DNA of 46,577 nt from Streptococcus sanguinis. Its GTDB lineage: Bacteria; Bacillota; Bacilli; Lactobacillales; Streptococcaceae. This document shows, one piece after another, positions 25,066 to 32,655 of the stretch (its first letter is position 1; every line of letters begins with the position of its first letter). The DNA is taken from NCBI RefSeq assembly GCF_003943655.1, contig NZ_RJMM01000005.1:12735-59311 (forward strand), written 5' to 3'. The notes beneath the pieces were generated by a model. The model saw nothing but the letters and a program-made list of their open reading frames with translations, was not told the DNA's origin and ran no database searches. The translations under genes were made by a program, and so were the position numbers.

Positions 25066-25094
25066 TTGACAATTTTTTAGGTTTGCGATATCAT
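25066..25094 (+). promoter_or_regulatory. pyrG: Promoter of pyrG with GGGC transcription start
   Basis: TTGACA (25066-25071), a 17-bp spacer and TATCAT (25089-25094). The predicted start falls on GGGC at 25102-25105, eight bases after the -10. A GGG start is the hallmark of CTP-sensitive reiterative initiation described for pyrG in other firmicutes. Confidence 0.8.
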
Positions 25095-25105
25095 ACTGTT
25101 CGGGC

Positions 25106-25157
25106 ACCTCTTTTAGAGGTCAGAGCTTCCTGTTTTCAGGGAGCTATTTTTCTTTTT
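25106..25157 (+). promoter_or_regulatory. pyrG: pyrG leader attenuator (hairpin plus terminator)
   Basis: After the GGGC start, ACCTCT-TTT-AGAGGT (25106-25120) forms a small hairpin with a pyrimidine-rich arm. The terminator is AGCTTCCTG (25124-25132), loop TTTT and CAGGGAGCT (25137-25145), followed by ATTTTTCTTTTTC. At low CTP, extra G residues on the 5' end could pair with the C/U-rich leader and prevent termination. That model is established for B. subtilis pyrG and inferred here. Confidence 0.7.
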
Positions 25158-25192
25158 CAGACAGATTATGGAAAATCCTCCTCTAGATAAGT

Positions 25193-25218
25193 TTCCAGCA
25201 ACGACGTCGTTGCTGGAA
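25193..25218 (+). repeat. Perfect 26-bp palindrome in the pyrG leader
   Basis: Each half is TTCCAGCAACGAC read on its own strand, with no mismatch and no spacer. It lies after the attenuator and 16 bp before the AAAAGGAG of pyrG. It could be a DNA operator or, as RNA, a very stable 11-bp hairpin with an ACGT loop. Confidence 0.9.
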
Positions 25219-25245
25219 CGAATTGTTTTATGAAAAGGAGCATGT

Positions 25246-26859
25246 ATGTCAACTAAATATATTTTTGTCACCGGCGGTGTAGTTTCTTCTATCGGGAAAG
25301 GGATTGTGGCAGCTAGCTTGGGCCGGCTTTTGAAGAATCGCGGTCTCAAGGTTACGATTCAGAAGTTTGACCCCTATATCAACATTGATCCCGGCACCAT
25401 GAGCCCTTACCAGCATGGAGAAGTGTTTGTCACAGATGATGGAGCCGAGACGGATCTTGATCTGGGGCATTATGAGCGTTTTATTGACATCAATCTCAAT
25501 AAATACTCTAATGTCACCACTGGTAAAATCTATAGCGAAGTCCTGCGCAAGGAGCGTAAAGGCGAGTATCTGGGGGCGACGGTTCAAGTCATTCCACATA
25601 TTACAGATGCTCTCAAGGACAAGATCAAGCGGGCAGCACGGACGACGGACTCGGATGTGATTATCACAGAGGTCGGTGGCACAGTGGGCGACATCGAGTC
25701 TCTTCCTTTCTTAGAGGCTTTGCGCCAGATGAAGGCGGACGTCGGAGCAGACAATGTCATGTATATCCATACGACCCTCCTACCCTATCTCAAGGCAGCT
25801 GGCGAAATGAAGACCAAGCCGACTCAGCATTCTGTCAAAGAGTTGCGCGGTCTGGGGATTCAGCCTAATATGCTGGTCATCCGCACAGAGAAGCCAGCTG
25901 GACAAAACATCAAAAACAAACTGGCTCAATTCTGTGATGTGGCGCCGGAGGCGGCCATTGAGTCGCTGGATGTGGAGCATCTTTACCAAATTCCTCTCAA
26001 CTTGCAGGCGCAAAAGATGGACCAAATCGTCTGTGACCATCTGAAGCTGGATGCGCCGGCGGCAGATATGACGGAGTGGTCAGCTATGGTAGAAAAAGTG
26101 ATGAACCTGAAAAAGCAAGTACGTATTGCTCTGGTCGGTAAGTATGTCGAGTTGCCAGATGCCTATATTTCAGTTGTTGAAGCGCTCAAGCATGCCGGCT
26201 ATGCCAATGATGCGGAAGTTAAGATTGACTGGATTGATGCGAATCAGGTAACGGCCGAAAACGCCGCAGAGCTTCTTGGAAATGCGGATGGGATTATCGT
26301 TCCGGGTGGCTTTGGTCAGAGAGGAACTGAGGGTAAGATTCAGGCAATCCGCTATGCGCGTGAGCAGGATGTGCCTATGTTGGGGATTTGCTTGGGCATG
26401 CAACTAACCTGTGTCGAATTTGCCCGTCACGTCTTGAGATTGGCTGATGCCAACTCAGCGGAGCTCAATCCAGACACACCATTTCCGATTATTGACCTCA
26501 TGCGTGATCAGATTGATGTCGAAGACTTGGGTGGGACGCTGAGACTGGGGCTCTATCCTTCTAAACTTAAGCCTGGCTCTAAGGCAGCAGCAGCTTACGA
26601 CCATCAAGAAGTCGTGCAGCGCCGTCACCGTCATCGCTATGAGTTTAACAATGCTTTCCGCGAGCAGTTTGAGGCGGCTGGATTTGTATTTTCTGGAGTT
26701 TCACCAGACAATCGCTTGGTCGAAATAGTGGAAATCCCAGAAAACAAATTCTTCGTTGCTTGTCAGTATCACCCAGAGCTTTCCAGCCGCCCGAACCGAC
26801 CTGAAGGTCTTTATACAGCCTTTGTCACAGCAGCGGTAGAAAAGAGCTCGGAGAGATAG
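25246..26859 (+). CDS. pyrG: CTP synthase
   Basis: CTP synthase makes CTP from UTP, ATP and glutamine. The 537-residue protein has the N-terminal synthetase domain ([18 protein letters not shown], then [21 protein letters not shown]). The C-terminal class I amidotransferase domain has nucleophile Cys382 in GICLGMQL and the His/Glu pair in QYHPE. ATG 25246 is preceded by AAAAGGAGC. Its leader carries a GGGC start, an attenuator-like terminator and a perfect 26-bp palindrome, so control by CTP level is likely. Confidence 0.98.
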   Translation: MSTKYIFVTGGVVSSIGKGIVAASLGRLLKNRGLKVTIQKFDPYINIDPGTMSPYQHGEVFVTDDGAETDLDLGHYERFIDINLNKYSNVTTGKIYSEVLRKERKGEYLGATVQVIPHITDALKDKIKRAARTTDSDVIITEVGGTVGDIESLPFLEALRQMKADVGADNVMYIHTTLLPYLKAAGEMKTKPTQHSVKELRGLGIQPNMLVIRTEKPAGQNIKNKLAQFCDVAPEAAIESLDVEHLYQIPLNLQAQKMDQIVCDHLKLDAPAADMTEWSAMVEKVMNLKKQVRIALVGKYVELPDAYISVVEALKHAGYANDAEVKIDWIDANQVTAENAAELLGNADGIIVPGGFGQRGTEGKIQAIRYAREQDVPMLGICLGMQLTCVEFARHVLRLADANSAELNPDTPFPIIDLMRDQIDVEDLGGTLRLGLYPSKLKPGSKAAAAYDHQEVVQRRHRHRYEFNNAFREQFEAAGFVFSGVSPDNRLVEIVEIPENKFFVACQYHPELSSRPNRPEGLYTAFVTAAVEKSSER

Positions 26860-26897
26860 ACCTGCTTTTTCTAGGATAAGCGATTTTTCTAGAGAAA

Positions 26898-26906
26898 TGT
26901 TATAAT
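26898..26906 (+). promoter_or_regulatory. Extended -10 promoter of the GyrI-like gene
   Basis: TGT-TATAAT ends at 26906, 24 nt before the ATG. No clear -35 is visible. Confidence 0.55.
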
Positions 26907-26929
26907 GAAAAACAAAAGGAGGGAAGAAG

Positions 26930-27340
26930 ATGTTTTTGAAAATTTTGGCCAGTATTCGTACTAATAATTTCCAAGATGAGCATTGTATAGAAAAAATTCA
27001 AGCTCTCTGGCAGGAACAAGAGGGAACTGTGAAAGAAGCTTTTGCTGAGGGAGAACCAGTTTATGCCGTCTATCATGACTATGCCAGTGATTACAAAGGA
27101 GACTACAGTCTCTCTATCTGCCGTTTGACAGATGGGGAAGTCTATGATTTTGATACATCCGAGCAGACCTATCAAGTATTTGAAGCGGATAAGGAAGATC
27201 CGCAAGCGATTCTTCATGCTTGGCAGAGGATTTGGCAGGCAGAGGAAACAGGTGAGCTTCATCGAGACTACACTATTGACTTTGAAAAATACGATCCCGA
27301 CCAAACTGTGGCTGTCTTTATTGCGACTCAGCAGCACTGA
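26930..27340 (+). CDS. GyrI-like/effector-binding domain protein (tentative)
   Basis: The 136-residue protein lacks a DNA-binding part. The stretch PVYAVYHDYASDYKGDYSLSICR resembles the core of GyrI-like (AraC effector-binding, SOUL-like) domains, where a tyrosine-rich strand precedes a ligand pocket, and the C-terminal ...HRDYTIDFEKYDPDQTVAVFIAT is also typical. Such proteins bind hydrophobic ligands, but no ligand can be named. ATG 26930 follows AAAAGGAGGGAAGAAG. It is a single-gene unit between pyrG and tRNA-Leu. Confidence 0.7.
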   Translation: MFLKILASIRTNNFQDEHCIEKIQALWQEQEGTVKEAFAEGEPVYAVYHDYASDYKGDYSLSICRLTDGEVYDFDTSEQTYQVFEADKEDPQAILHAWQRIWQAEETGELHRDYTIDFEKYDPDQTVAVFIATQQH

Positions 27341-27439
27341 GTTTTCCGTGTTCCTTCCTTGACTTCATTTTCGCTTAGATTTCCCAATTTTACTGATTGA
27401 GTAGAAAGTTGATTTTTTGAAATAAACTAAAAAATTTTC

Positions 27440-27468
27440 TTGACAAGCCTTAGCTGTCCTGTTATACT
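27440..27468 (+). promoter_or_regulatory. Promoter of tRNA-Leu
   Basis: TTGACA (27440-27445), a 17-bp spacer and TATACT (27463-27468) preceded by TGT. The predicted start is about 10 nt before the mature tRNA. Confidence 0.88.
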
Positions 27469-27484
27469 AGTAAGGTACTCAATC

Positions 27485-27570
27485 GCGGGGATGGCGGAAT
27501 TGGCAGACGCGCAGGACTAAGGATCCTGTGACCGCTTTAGGTCGTGAGGGTTCAAGTCCCTCTCTCCGCA
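27485..27570 (+). tRNA. tRNA-Leu (anticodon AAG)
   Basis: The 86-nt cloverleaf has acceptor GCGGGGA/TCTCCGC (one G-U pair), a class II long variable arm (ACCGCTTTAGGTCGT region) and a GTTCAAGTC T-loop. The anticodon stem CAGGA/TCCTG encloses the loop CTAAGGA, so the anticodon is AAG (Leu CUU/CUC). CCA is not encoded. Confidence 0.96.
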
Positions 27571-27576
27571 TCAAGT

Positions 27577-27605
27577 AAGCTGACTTCGGTCAGCTTTTTC
27601 TTTTT
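27577..27605 (+). terminator. Rho-independent terminator of tRNA-Leu
   Basis: AAGCTGAC-TTCG-GTCAGCTT forms an 8-bp stem capped by a stable UUCG tetraloop, followed by a T-rich run. Confidence 0.92.
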
Positions 27606-27688
27606 GCGATAGAGACGCTTAAAAAGGCTGAGTGTCTCCCTGCAATTCTTTAAAATTTCAGGAAAAACTAGCAATTTTAGTGAAAAAG

Positions 27689-27697
27689 TGATAAAAT
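27689..27697 (+). promoter_or_regulatory. fba: Extended -10 promoter of fba
   Basis: TGA-TAAAAT (27689-27697) is a plausible extended -10. The -35 region is poor. The expected start near 27704 lies just before a small inverted repeat. Confidence 0.5.
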
Positions 27698-27708
27698 AAA
27701 CAATGTAA

Positions 27709-27721
27709 GTGGTTTAACCAC
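27709..27721 (+). promoter_or_regulatory. Inverted repeat in the fba leader, possible operator
   Basis: GTGGTT-T-AACCAC has two perfect 6-bp arms around one T. It falls just after the predicted transcription start and 26 nt before the ATG. Confidence 0.5.
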
Positions 27722-27747
27722 AAAAAATAAGAGGAGGCCTGATAAGA

Positions 27748-28629
27748 ATGGCAATCGTTTCAGCAGAAAAATTTGTCCAAGCAGCTCGTGACAATGGTTA
27801 CGCAGTTGGTGGATTCAACACAAACAACCTTGAGTGGACTCAAGCTATCCTGCGTGCGGCAGAAGCAAAGAAAGCACCAGTGCTTATCCAAACTTCAATG
27901 GGTGCTGCTAAATACATGGGTGGCTACAAAGTTGCTCGTAACTTGATCGCTAACCTTGTAGAATCAATGGGCATCACTGTACCAGTTGCGATTCACTTGG
28001 ACCATGGTCACTACGAAGATGCACTTGAGTGTATCGAAGTTGGTTACACTTCTATCATGTTTGATGGTTCACACCTTCCAGTAGAAGAAAACCTTAAATT
28101 GGCTAAGGAAGTCGTTGAAAAAGCACATGCTAAAGGTATCTCAGTAGAAGCTGAAGTTGGTACTATCGGTGGTGAAGAAGACGGTATCATCGGTAAAGGT
28201 GAATTGGCTCCAATCGAAGACGCTAAAGCAATGGTTGAAACTGGAATCGACTTCTTGGCAGCAGGTATCGGTAACATCCACGGCCCATACCCAGCAAACT
28301 GGGAAGGTCTTGACCTTGACCACTTGAAGAAATTGACAGAAGCTCTTCCAGGCTTCCCAATCGTATTGCACGGTGGTTCAGGTATTCCTGATGATCAAAT
28401 CCAAGCTGCTATCAAACTTGGTGTTGCCAAAGTTAACGTTAACACTGAGTGCCAAATCGCATTCGCTAACGCAACTCGTGCATTTGCTCGTGACTACGAA
28501 GCAAACGAGGCAGAATACGACAAGAAGAAACTCTTCGACCCACGTAAATTCTTGGCTGACGGTGTAAAAGCTATCCAAGCATCAGTTGAAGAACGTATCG
28601 ACGTATTCGGTTCAGAAGGTAAAGCTTAA
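27748..28629 (+). CDS. fba: Class II fructose-1,6-bisphosphate aldolase
   Basis: This glycolytic enzyme interconverts fructose-1,6-bisphosphate with DHAP and glyceraldehyde-3-phosphate, using zinc. The 293-residue protein has the class II motifs VPVAIHLDHGHYED (catalytic Asp and zinc His), SVEAEVGTIGGEEDG, GIGNIHGPYP and IVLHGGSGIPDDQI. Codon use is strongly biased toward preferred codons, as expected for a glycolytic gene. ATG 27748 follows AAGAGGAGGCC. It is monocistronic, bounded by a terminator at 28653-28680. Confidence 0.98.
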   Translation: MAIVSAEKFVQAARDNGYAVGGFNTNNLEWTQAILRAAEAKKAPVLIQTSMGAAKYMGGYKVARNLIANLVESMGITVPVAIHLDHGHYEDALECIEVGYTSIMFDGSHLPVEENLKLAKEVVEKAHAKGISVEAEVGTIGGEEDGIIGKGELAPIEDAKAMVETGIDFLAAGIGNIHGPYPANWEGLDLDHLKKLTEALPGFPIVLHGGSGIPDDQIQAAIKLGVAKVNVNTECQIAFANATRAFARDYEANEAEYDKKKLFDPRKFLADGVKAIQASVEERIDVFGSEGKA

Positions 28630-28652
28630 TCTAGCTGAACAATACAAAACAG

Positions 28653-28680
28653 AAACCTGCCTGTAAAGGTGGGTTTTTTT
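28653..28680 (+). terminator. Rho-independent terminator of fba
   Basis: AAACCTGCC pairs with GGTGGGTTT through two G-U pairs, with a TGTAAA loop and a T7 run. Confidence 0.85.
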
Positions 28681-28834
28681 GGTGTGTGACAAAATATGAT
28701 AATTATTTTTAAATTACCTATGTTCGTTTGAAAGTAAAAGTGGTAGTATAGTGAGGAGATAAGATTCTATTTTCCTGAGTTAAGTAGGGAAATGATCTGT
28801 AACATGAATTGAATGATGGGATATTGAGAAACGT

Positions 28835-29827
28835 ATGGCAATGATAGAAGTAGAGCATCTTCAGAAAAATTTTGTGAAGGCTGTCAAGGAACCGGGATTG
28901 AAGGGGGCTTTGCGCTCCTTTATTCATCCTGAAAAGCAGACCTTTGAAGCGGTCAAGGATTTAACCTTTGAGGTTCCAAAAGGGCAGATTTTAGGCTTTA
29001 TCGGGGCCAACGGTGCTGGGAAGTCGACAACCATCAAAATGCTGACAGGAATTCTGAAACCGACATCTGGTTTTTGTCGAATCAACGGCAAAATTCCGCA
29101 GGATAATCGTCAAGACTATGTCAAGGATATTGGAGTGGTCTTCGGACAACGAACCCAGCTATGGTGGGATTTGGCACTGCAAGAGACCTATACAGTCTTG
29201 AAGGAAATTTATGATGTGCCAGACTCGCTTTTCCATAAGCGCATGGACTTTTTGAATGAAGTCTTGGATTTGAAGGAATTTATCAAAGATCCCGTGCGGA
29301 CTCTTTCACTTGGTCAACGGATGCGGGCGGACATTGCGGCTTCCTTACTTCATAATCCCAAGGTTCTCTTTTTAGATGAACCAACCATTGGGTTGGACGT
29401 TTCGGTCAAGGACAATATTCGTCGGGCTATCACCCAGATTAATCAGGAGGAAGAAACAACCATTCTCTTGACCACTCATGACCTGAGCGACATTGAGCAA
29501 CTCTGTGATCGGATTTTTATGATTGACAAGGGGCAGGAGATTTTTGATGGAACGGTTAACCAGCTCAAGGAAACCTTTGGCAAGATGAAGACTCTCTCCT
29601 TTGAACTACTACCAGGTCAAAGTCACCTCGTTTCTCACTATGAAGATTTTTCGGATATGACCATTGATAGACAAGGAAACAGTCTCAATATTGAATTCGA
29701 TAGTTCCCGCTACCAGTCGGCTGATATTATCAAGCAAACCCTGTCTGATTTTGAAATTCGTGATTTGAAGATGCTAGATACGGATATTGAGGATATTATC
29801 CGTCGCTTCTATCGAAAGGAGCTCTAA
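28835..29827 (+). CDS. ABC transporter ATP-binding protein (COG4586-like)
   Basis: The 330-residue ATPase has Walker A GANGAGKSTT, signature LSLGQRMRADIAAS, Walker B VLFLDEPTIGLDV and switch His in TTHDLSD. Its N-terminal insert (KAVKEPGLKGALRSFIHPEKQTFEAVKDL) is typical of the COG4586 subgroup that pairs with two ABC-2-like permeases, as here. It has a 100-residue C-terminal extension. ATG 28835 has only GAGAA upstream; ATG 28841 two codons later is an alternative. The exported substrate is unknown. Confidence 0.88.
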   Translation: MAMIEVEHLQKNFVKAVKEPGLKGALRSFIHPEKQTFEAVKDLTFEVPKGQILGFIGANGAGKSTTIKMLTGILKPTSGFCRINGKIPQDNRQDYVKDIGVVFGQRTQLWWDLALQETYTVLKEIYDVPDSLFHKRMDFLNEVLDLKEFIKDPVRTLSLGQRMRADIAASLLHNPKVLFLDEPTIGLDVSVKDNIRRAITQINQEEETTILLTTHDLSDIEQLCDRIFMIDKGQEIFDGTVNQLKETFGKMKTLSFELLPGQSHLVSHYEDFSDMTIDRQGNSLNIEFDSSRYQSADIIKQTLSDFEIRDLKMLDTDIEDIIRRFYRKEL

Positions 29828-29828
29828 G

Positions 29829-30647
29829 ATGGTCAAATTGTGGAGACGTTACAAACCCTTTATCAATGCAGGGGTTCAGGAGTTGATTACCTATCGAGTC
29901 AACTTTCTTCTCTATCGAATTGGCGATGTCATGGGAGCTTTTGTGGCCTTTTATCTCTGGAAGGCAGTCTTTGATTCCTCGCAAGAGTCCTTGATTCAGG
30001 GTTTCAGCATGGCAGATATCACCCTCTACATCATCATGAGTTTTGTGACCAATCTTTTGACCAAGTCGGATTCTTCCTTTATGATTGGGGAGGAGGTTAA
30101 GGATGGCTCCATTATCATGCGCTTGCTGAGACCAGTTCATTTTGCGGCCTCTTATCTCTTCACCGAGCTTGGTTCCAAGTGGTTGATTTTTATTTCTGTT
30201 GGAGTTCCATTTCTATGTGTCATTGTATTGGTAAAAATCCTTTCTGGGCAAGGGATTGTAGAAGTGCTGGGATTAACTGTCCTTTATCTCTTTAGCTTAA
30301 CGCTGGCCTACCTGATTAACTTTTTCTTTAATATCTGCTTTGGATTTTCAGCCTTTGTATTTAAAAATCTATGGGGTTCTAATCTACTCAAGACTTCTAT
30401 AGTGGCCTTTATGTCGGGGAGTTTGATTCCCTTGGCTTTCTTTCCTAAAATTGTTTCAAATATTCTTTCCTTTTTGCCTTTTTCATCCTTGATTTACACT
30501 CCGGTTATGATTATCGTTGGGAAATACGATGCCAGTCAGATTCATCAAGCGCTTTTGCTACAGTTTTTCTGGCTCTTAGTGATGGTGGGCTTGTCTCAGT
30601 TGATTTGGAAAAGAGTCCAGTCATTTATCACCATTCAAGGAGGTTAG
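29829..30647 (+). CDS. ABC-2 family transporter permease (COG4587-like)
   Basis: This 272-residue membrane protein has about six helices. ATG 29829 follows AAAGGAGCTCTAAG and begins 2 nt after the ATPase gene stop; a longer start at 29787 would lie inside that gene. The segment ITYRVNFLLYRIGDVMGAFVAFYLWKAVF is typical of the family. It works as half of a heterodimeric exporter channel with the next gene. Confidence 0.85.
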   Translation: MVKLWRRYKPFINAGVQELITYRVNFLLYRIGDVMGAFVAFYLWKAVFDSSQESLIQGFSMADITLYIIMSFVTNLLTKSDSSFMIGEEVKDGSIIMRLLRPVHFAASYLFTELGSKWLIFISVGVPFLCVIVLVKILSGQGIVEVLGLTVLYLFSLTLAYLINFFFNICFGFSAFVFKNLWGSNLLKTSIVAFMSGSLIPLAFFPKIVSNILSFLPFSSLIYTPVMIIVGKYDASQIHQALLLQFFWLLVMVGLSQLIWKRVQSFITIQGG

Positions 30648-30648
30648 T

Positions 30649-31434
30649 ATGAAAAAATATCAGCGCATGCATCTGATTTTTATCAGACAGTACATCAAGC
30701 AAATCATGGAATACAAGGTTGATTTTGTGGTTGGTGTTTTAGGTGTCTTCCTGACCCAAGGCTTGAACCTCTTGTTTCTCAATGTCATCTTTCAACACAT
30801 CCCCTCGCTAGAAGGCTGGACCTTTCAAGAGATTGCCTTTATCTATGGTTTTTCCTTGATTCCCAAGGGACTGGACCATCTCTTTTTTGACAATCTCTGG
30901 GCACTGGGGCAACGATTGGTGAGAAAGGGAGAGTTTGACAAGTATCTGACTCGTCCTATCAATCCTCTCTTTCACATCCTAGTCGAGACTTTTCAGATTG
31001 ATGCCTTGGGTGAGCTCTTGGTCGGTGGAATTTTACTAGCGACAACGTTCTCTAGCATTACTTGGACTATTCCCAAGTTCTTGCTTTTCCTAGTCTGCAT
31101 TCCTTTTGCGACCCTGATTTATACTTCTTTGAAAATCGCGACAGCCAGTATCGCTTTTTGGACCAAGCAGTCAGGTGCTATGATTTACATTTTCTATATG
31201 TTTAATGATTTTGCCAAGTACCCGATTTCCATTTACAATTCGCTCCTTCGTTGGTTGATTAGTTTTATCGTTCCTTTTGCTTTTACAGCCTACTATCCTG
31301 CTAGCTATTTCTTGCAGGAAAAGAATGGACTCTTTAACATTGGTGGTTTGATTCTGATTTCCCTTGTTTTCTTTTTCATTTCGCTCAAACTCTGGGATAG
31401 GGGATTGGATGCCTACGAAAGTGCGGGTTCGTAA
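30649..31434 (+). CDS. ABC-2 family transporter permease (COG3694/PF06182-like)
   Basis: This 261-residue, about six-helix membrane protein resembles the second permease of COG4586/4587/3694 transporters. Motifs include HLIFIRQYIKQIMEYKVDFVVG at the N-terminus, GEFDKYLTRPINPLFHILVETFQIDALGEL in the middle, and a C-terminal FTAYYPASYFL. It starts one base after the previous gene, so all three are one operon. Function as an efflux or export system is inferred from the family; the cargo is unknown. Confidence 0.86.
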   Translation: MKKYQRMHLIFIRQYIKQIMEYKVDFVVGVLGVFLTQGLNLLFLNVIFQHIPSLEGWTFQEIAFIYGFSLIPKGLDHLFFDNLWALGQRLVRKGEFDKYLTRPINPLFHILVETFQIDALGELLVGGILLATTFSSITWTIPKFLLFLVCIPFATLIYTSLKIATASIAFWTKQSGAMIYIFYMFNDFAKYPISIYNSLLRWLISFIVPFAFTAYYPASYFLQEKNGLFNIGGLILISLVFFFISLKLWDRGLDAYESAGS

Positions 31435-31484
31435 GATGGAAAATATGTTTAGTCCTAAAGCTTAAAACATGAAAGGATTTAAAG

Positions 31485-31943
31485 ATGGTAGCGATTGAAG
31501 AAGTGAAGGAAGAAAAACAAAAGATGATAGCAGTCAGTGAAGTTTTAAAGGATCTACCAGAATGGTTTGGAATACCTGAAAGCACACAAGCTTACATTGA
31601 AGGAGCTAGGGATTTACAAGTTTGGGTTGCTTATCAGGAGAGTAAATTGGCTGGCTTTGTAAGCTTATCTTATTCTAGTGAAGATTGTGCAGAGATTGAC
31701 TGCTTAGCTGTTAAGAAATTCTATCATAGAGCGGGAATTGGTAGTCAACTTCTAGAAGTTTTAGAAAAATCTGCTCGTCAAAAAGCATCCTATCTGCAAG
31801 TAAAAACGGTAGCACCAGGTTATTATCCTACCTATGACAGAACTAACGCTTTTTATCAGGCTCAGGGCTTTAAAAAGTTAGAAATTTTTCCTGAACTTTG
31901 GGATAAAAGCAACCCTTGTTTGATTTGGGTTAAGAAATTGTGA
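31485..31943 (+). CDS. GNAT family N-acetyltransferase
   Basis: This 152-residue acetyl-CoA-dependent acetyltransferase has the GNAT core: ESKLAGFVSLSY, DCLAVKKFYHRAGIGSQLLEVLEKSA with the RAGIGS pyrophosphate-binding loop, and a C-terminal YPTYDRTNAFYQAQGFKKLEIFPE. The substrate cannot be predicted. ATG 31485 is preceded by GAAAGGATTTAAAG. It lies 50 bp after the ABC operon and may be co-transcribed with it. Confidence 0.87.
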   Translation: MVAIEEVKEEKQKMIAVSEVLKDLPEWFGIPESTQAYIEGARDLQVWVAYQESKLAGFVSLSYSSEDCAEIDCLAVKKFYHRAGIGSQLLEVLEKSARQKASYLQVKTVAPGYYPTYDRTNAFYQAQGFKKLEIFPELWDKSNPCLIWVKKL

Positions 31944-31952
31944 AATTCTAAC

Positions 31953-31980
31953 TTGACAAAAAAACTCAAGATGCTAAAAT
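31953..31980 (+). promoter_or_regulatory. Promoter of tRNA-Thr
   Basis: TTGACA (31953-31958), a 16-bp spacer and TAAAAT (31975-31980) preceded by TGC. Confidence 0.85.
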
Positions 31981-31994
31981 AAAGGGGAAAAGAC

Positions 31995-32067
31995 GCCGAT
32001 TTAGCTCAGTTGGTAGAGCAACGCACTCGTAACGCGTAGGTCACAGGTTCGATCCCTGCAATCGGCA
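31995..32067 (+). tRNA. tRNA-Thr (anticodon CGT)
   Basis: The 73-nt cloverleaf has acceptor GCCGATT/AATCGGC with discriminator A, D-arm TTAGCTCAGTTGGTAGAGCAA and T-loop GGTTCGATCCC. The anticodon loop CTCGTAA gives anticodon CGT (Thr ACG). CCA is not encoded. Confidence 0.96.
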
Positions 32068-32072
32068 GAAAG

Positions 32073-32112
32073 AAAACCAGCAACTTTTTCATGGGTTGCT
32101 GGTTTTGTTTAT
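32073..32112. terminator. Bidirectional terminator between tRNA-Thr and the SemiSWEET gene
   Basis: AAAACCAGCAAC (32073-32084) pairs perfectly with GTTGCTGGTTTT (32095-32106). The T-run follows on the + strand, and the reverse strand also gives a T-run, so the 12-bp stem can end both convergent transcripts. Confidence 0.88.
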
Positions 32113-32119
32113 CTAATTC

Positions 32120-32383
32120 TTATAAAGAAGTAAGAAAAGTTAGACCGCCTAATATCACTCCTGCCGCATTGGGAATGATAAGGATCCAGTCTTTTTTAGG
32201 TTCTTTGGTCCAACCATAGATTACCCAAATTAAACAAGAAACTGCTGCGAATAGTGGTTGGAATGGTTGAGCTTTTTCTCCTTGCAAGTTAGCGATAATT
32301 TGTGGAATATATGCAATAAAGACAAGAATCCCAATAAAAGCTCCAATAGATCCGACAAAGCGATTAATTTTTTGTTTAGACAT
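32120..32383 (-). CDS. SemiSWEET-type (PQ-loop) transporter
   Basis: The only clear minus-strand gene encodes an 87-residue, three-helix protein. Motifs of bacterial SemiSWEETs are IGAFIGILVFIAYIPQIIANLQ, with the PQ motif in helix 1, and FAAVSCLIWVIYGW, with IPNAAGVILGG in helix 3. SemiSWEETs dimerise and transport small sugars by facilitated diffusion; the sugar here is unknown. The ATG at 32383 is preceded by AGGAGGT 5 nt upstream. That Shine-Dalgarno lies in a perfect palindrome overlapping the promoter. Size and motifs fit well. Confidence 0.85.
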   Translation of the reverse strand: MSKQKINRFVGSIGAFIGILVFIAYIPQIIANLQGEKAQPFQPLFAAVSCLIWVIYGWTKEPKKDWILIIPNAAGVILGGLTFLTSL

Positions 32384-32405
32384 ATAGTACCTCCTGAGGT
32401 ACTAT
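32384..32405 (-). promoter_or_regulatory. Perfect palindrome over the start region of the SemiSWEET gene
   Basis: ATAGTACCTC (32384-32393), a CT spacer and GAGGTACTAT (32396-32405) are exact inverted repeats touching the ATG. On the minus strand the repeat holds the Shine-Dalgarno AGGAGGT, overlaps the end of the -10 TATAAT, and spans the expected transcription start. An operator or hairpin over the ribosome site are both possible. Confidence 0.8.
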
Positions 32406-32431
32406 TATATCAGAAGGAAAAAAGTTTTCAA
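32404..32431 (-). promoter_or_regulatory. Promoter of the SemiSWEET gene
   Basis: On the minus strand TTGAAA (32431-32426), a 16-bp spacer and TATAAT (32409-32404). The predicted start is about 32395-32397, giving an mRNA leader of only about 12 nt. Confidence 0.82.
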
Positions 32432-32599
32432 ATTTGTTTGATCATAAAATAAGACAGATATTCAATATGTGTAAGTCGTGCTTTTATACTAAACGAATCT
32501 ATTGGAGAGTCTAGGATGAGAAATCAAATTTGCTTAACATTTTTTGAGAAGGGTAAGCTACCACTTAGTTATCAAAAATAACCACTTACTGAAAATGCC

Positions 32600-32627
32600 T
32601 TGTTTCTTTTTTGAAAATTGTTATAAT
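32600..32627 (+). promoter_or_regulatory. Promoter of the LytTR-LiaF-like operon
   Basis: TTGTTT (32600-32605), a 16-bp spacer and TATAAT (32622-32627), preceded by TGT. Confidence 0.78.
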
Positions 32628-32655
32628 GAAGTCAGAAGCAAGGAAAGGAGTGGCT

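Noticed and set aside
28728..28752. Possible promoter TTGAAA...TATAGT before the three-gene ABC operon
   Set aside because: The spacer is only 13 bp, too short for a functional pair; the real promoter of this operon was not identified.
32516..32581. 21-codon frame (MRNQICLTFFEKGKLPLSYQK) after TTGGAGAGTCTAGG
   Set aside because: It has a weak Shine-Dalgarno but no recognisable family, no terminator and no conserved neighbour logic; chance cannot be excluded.
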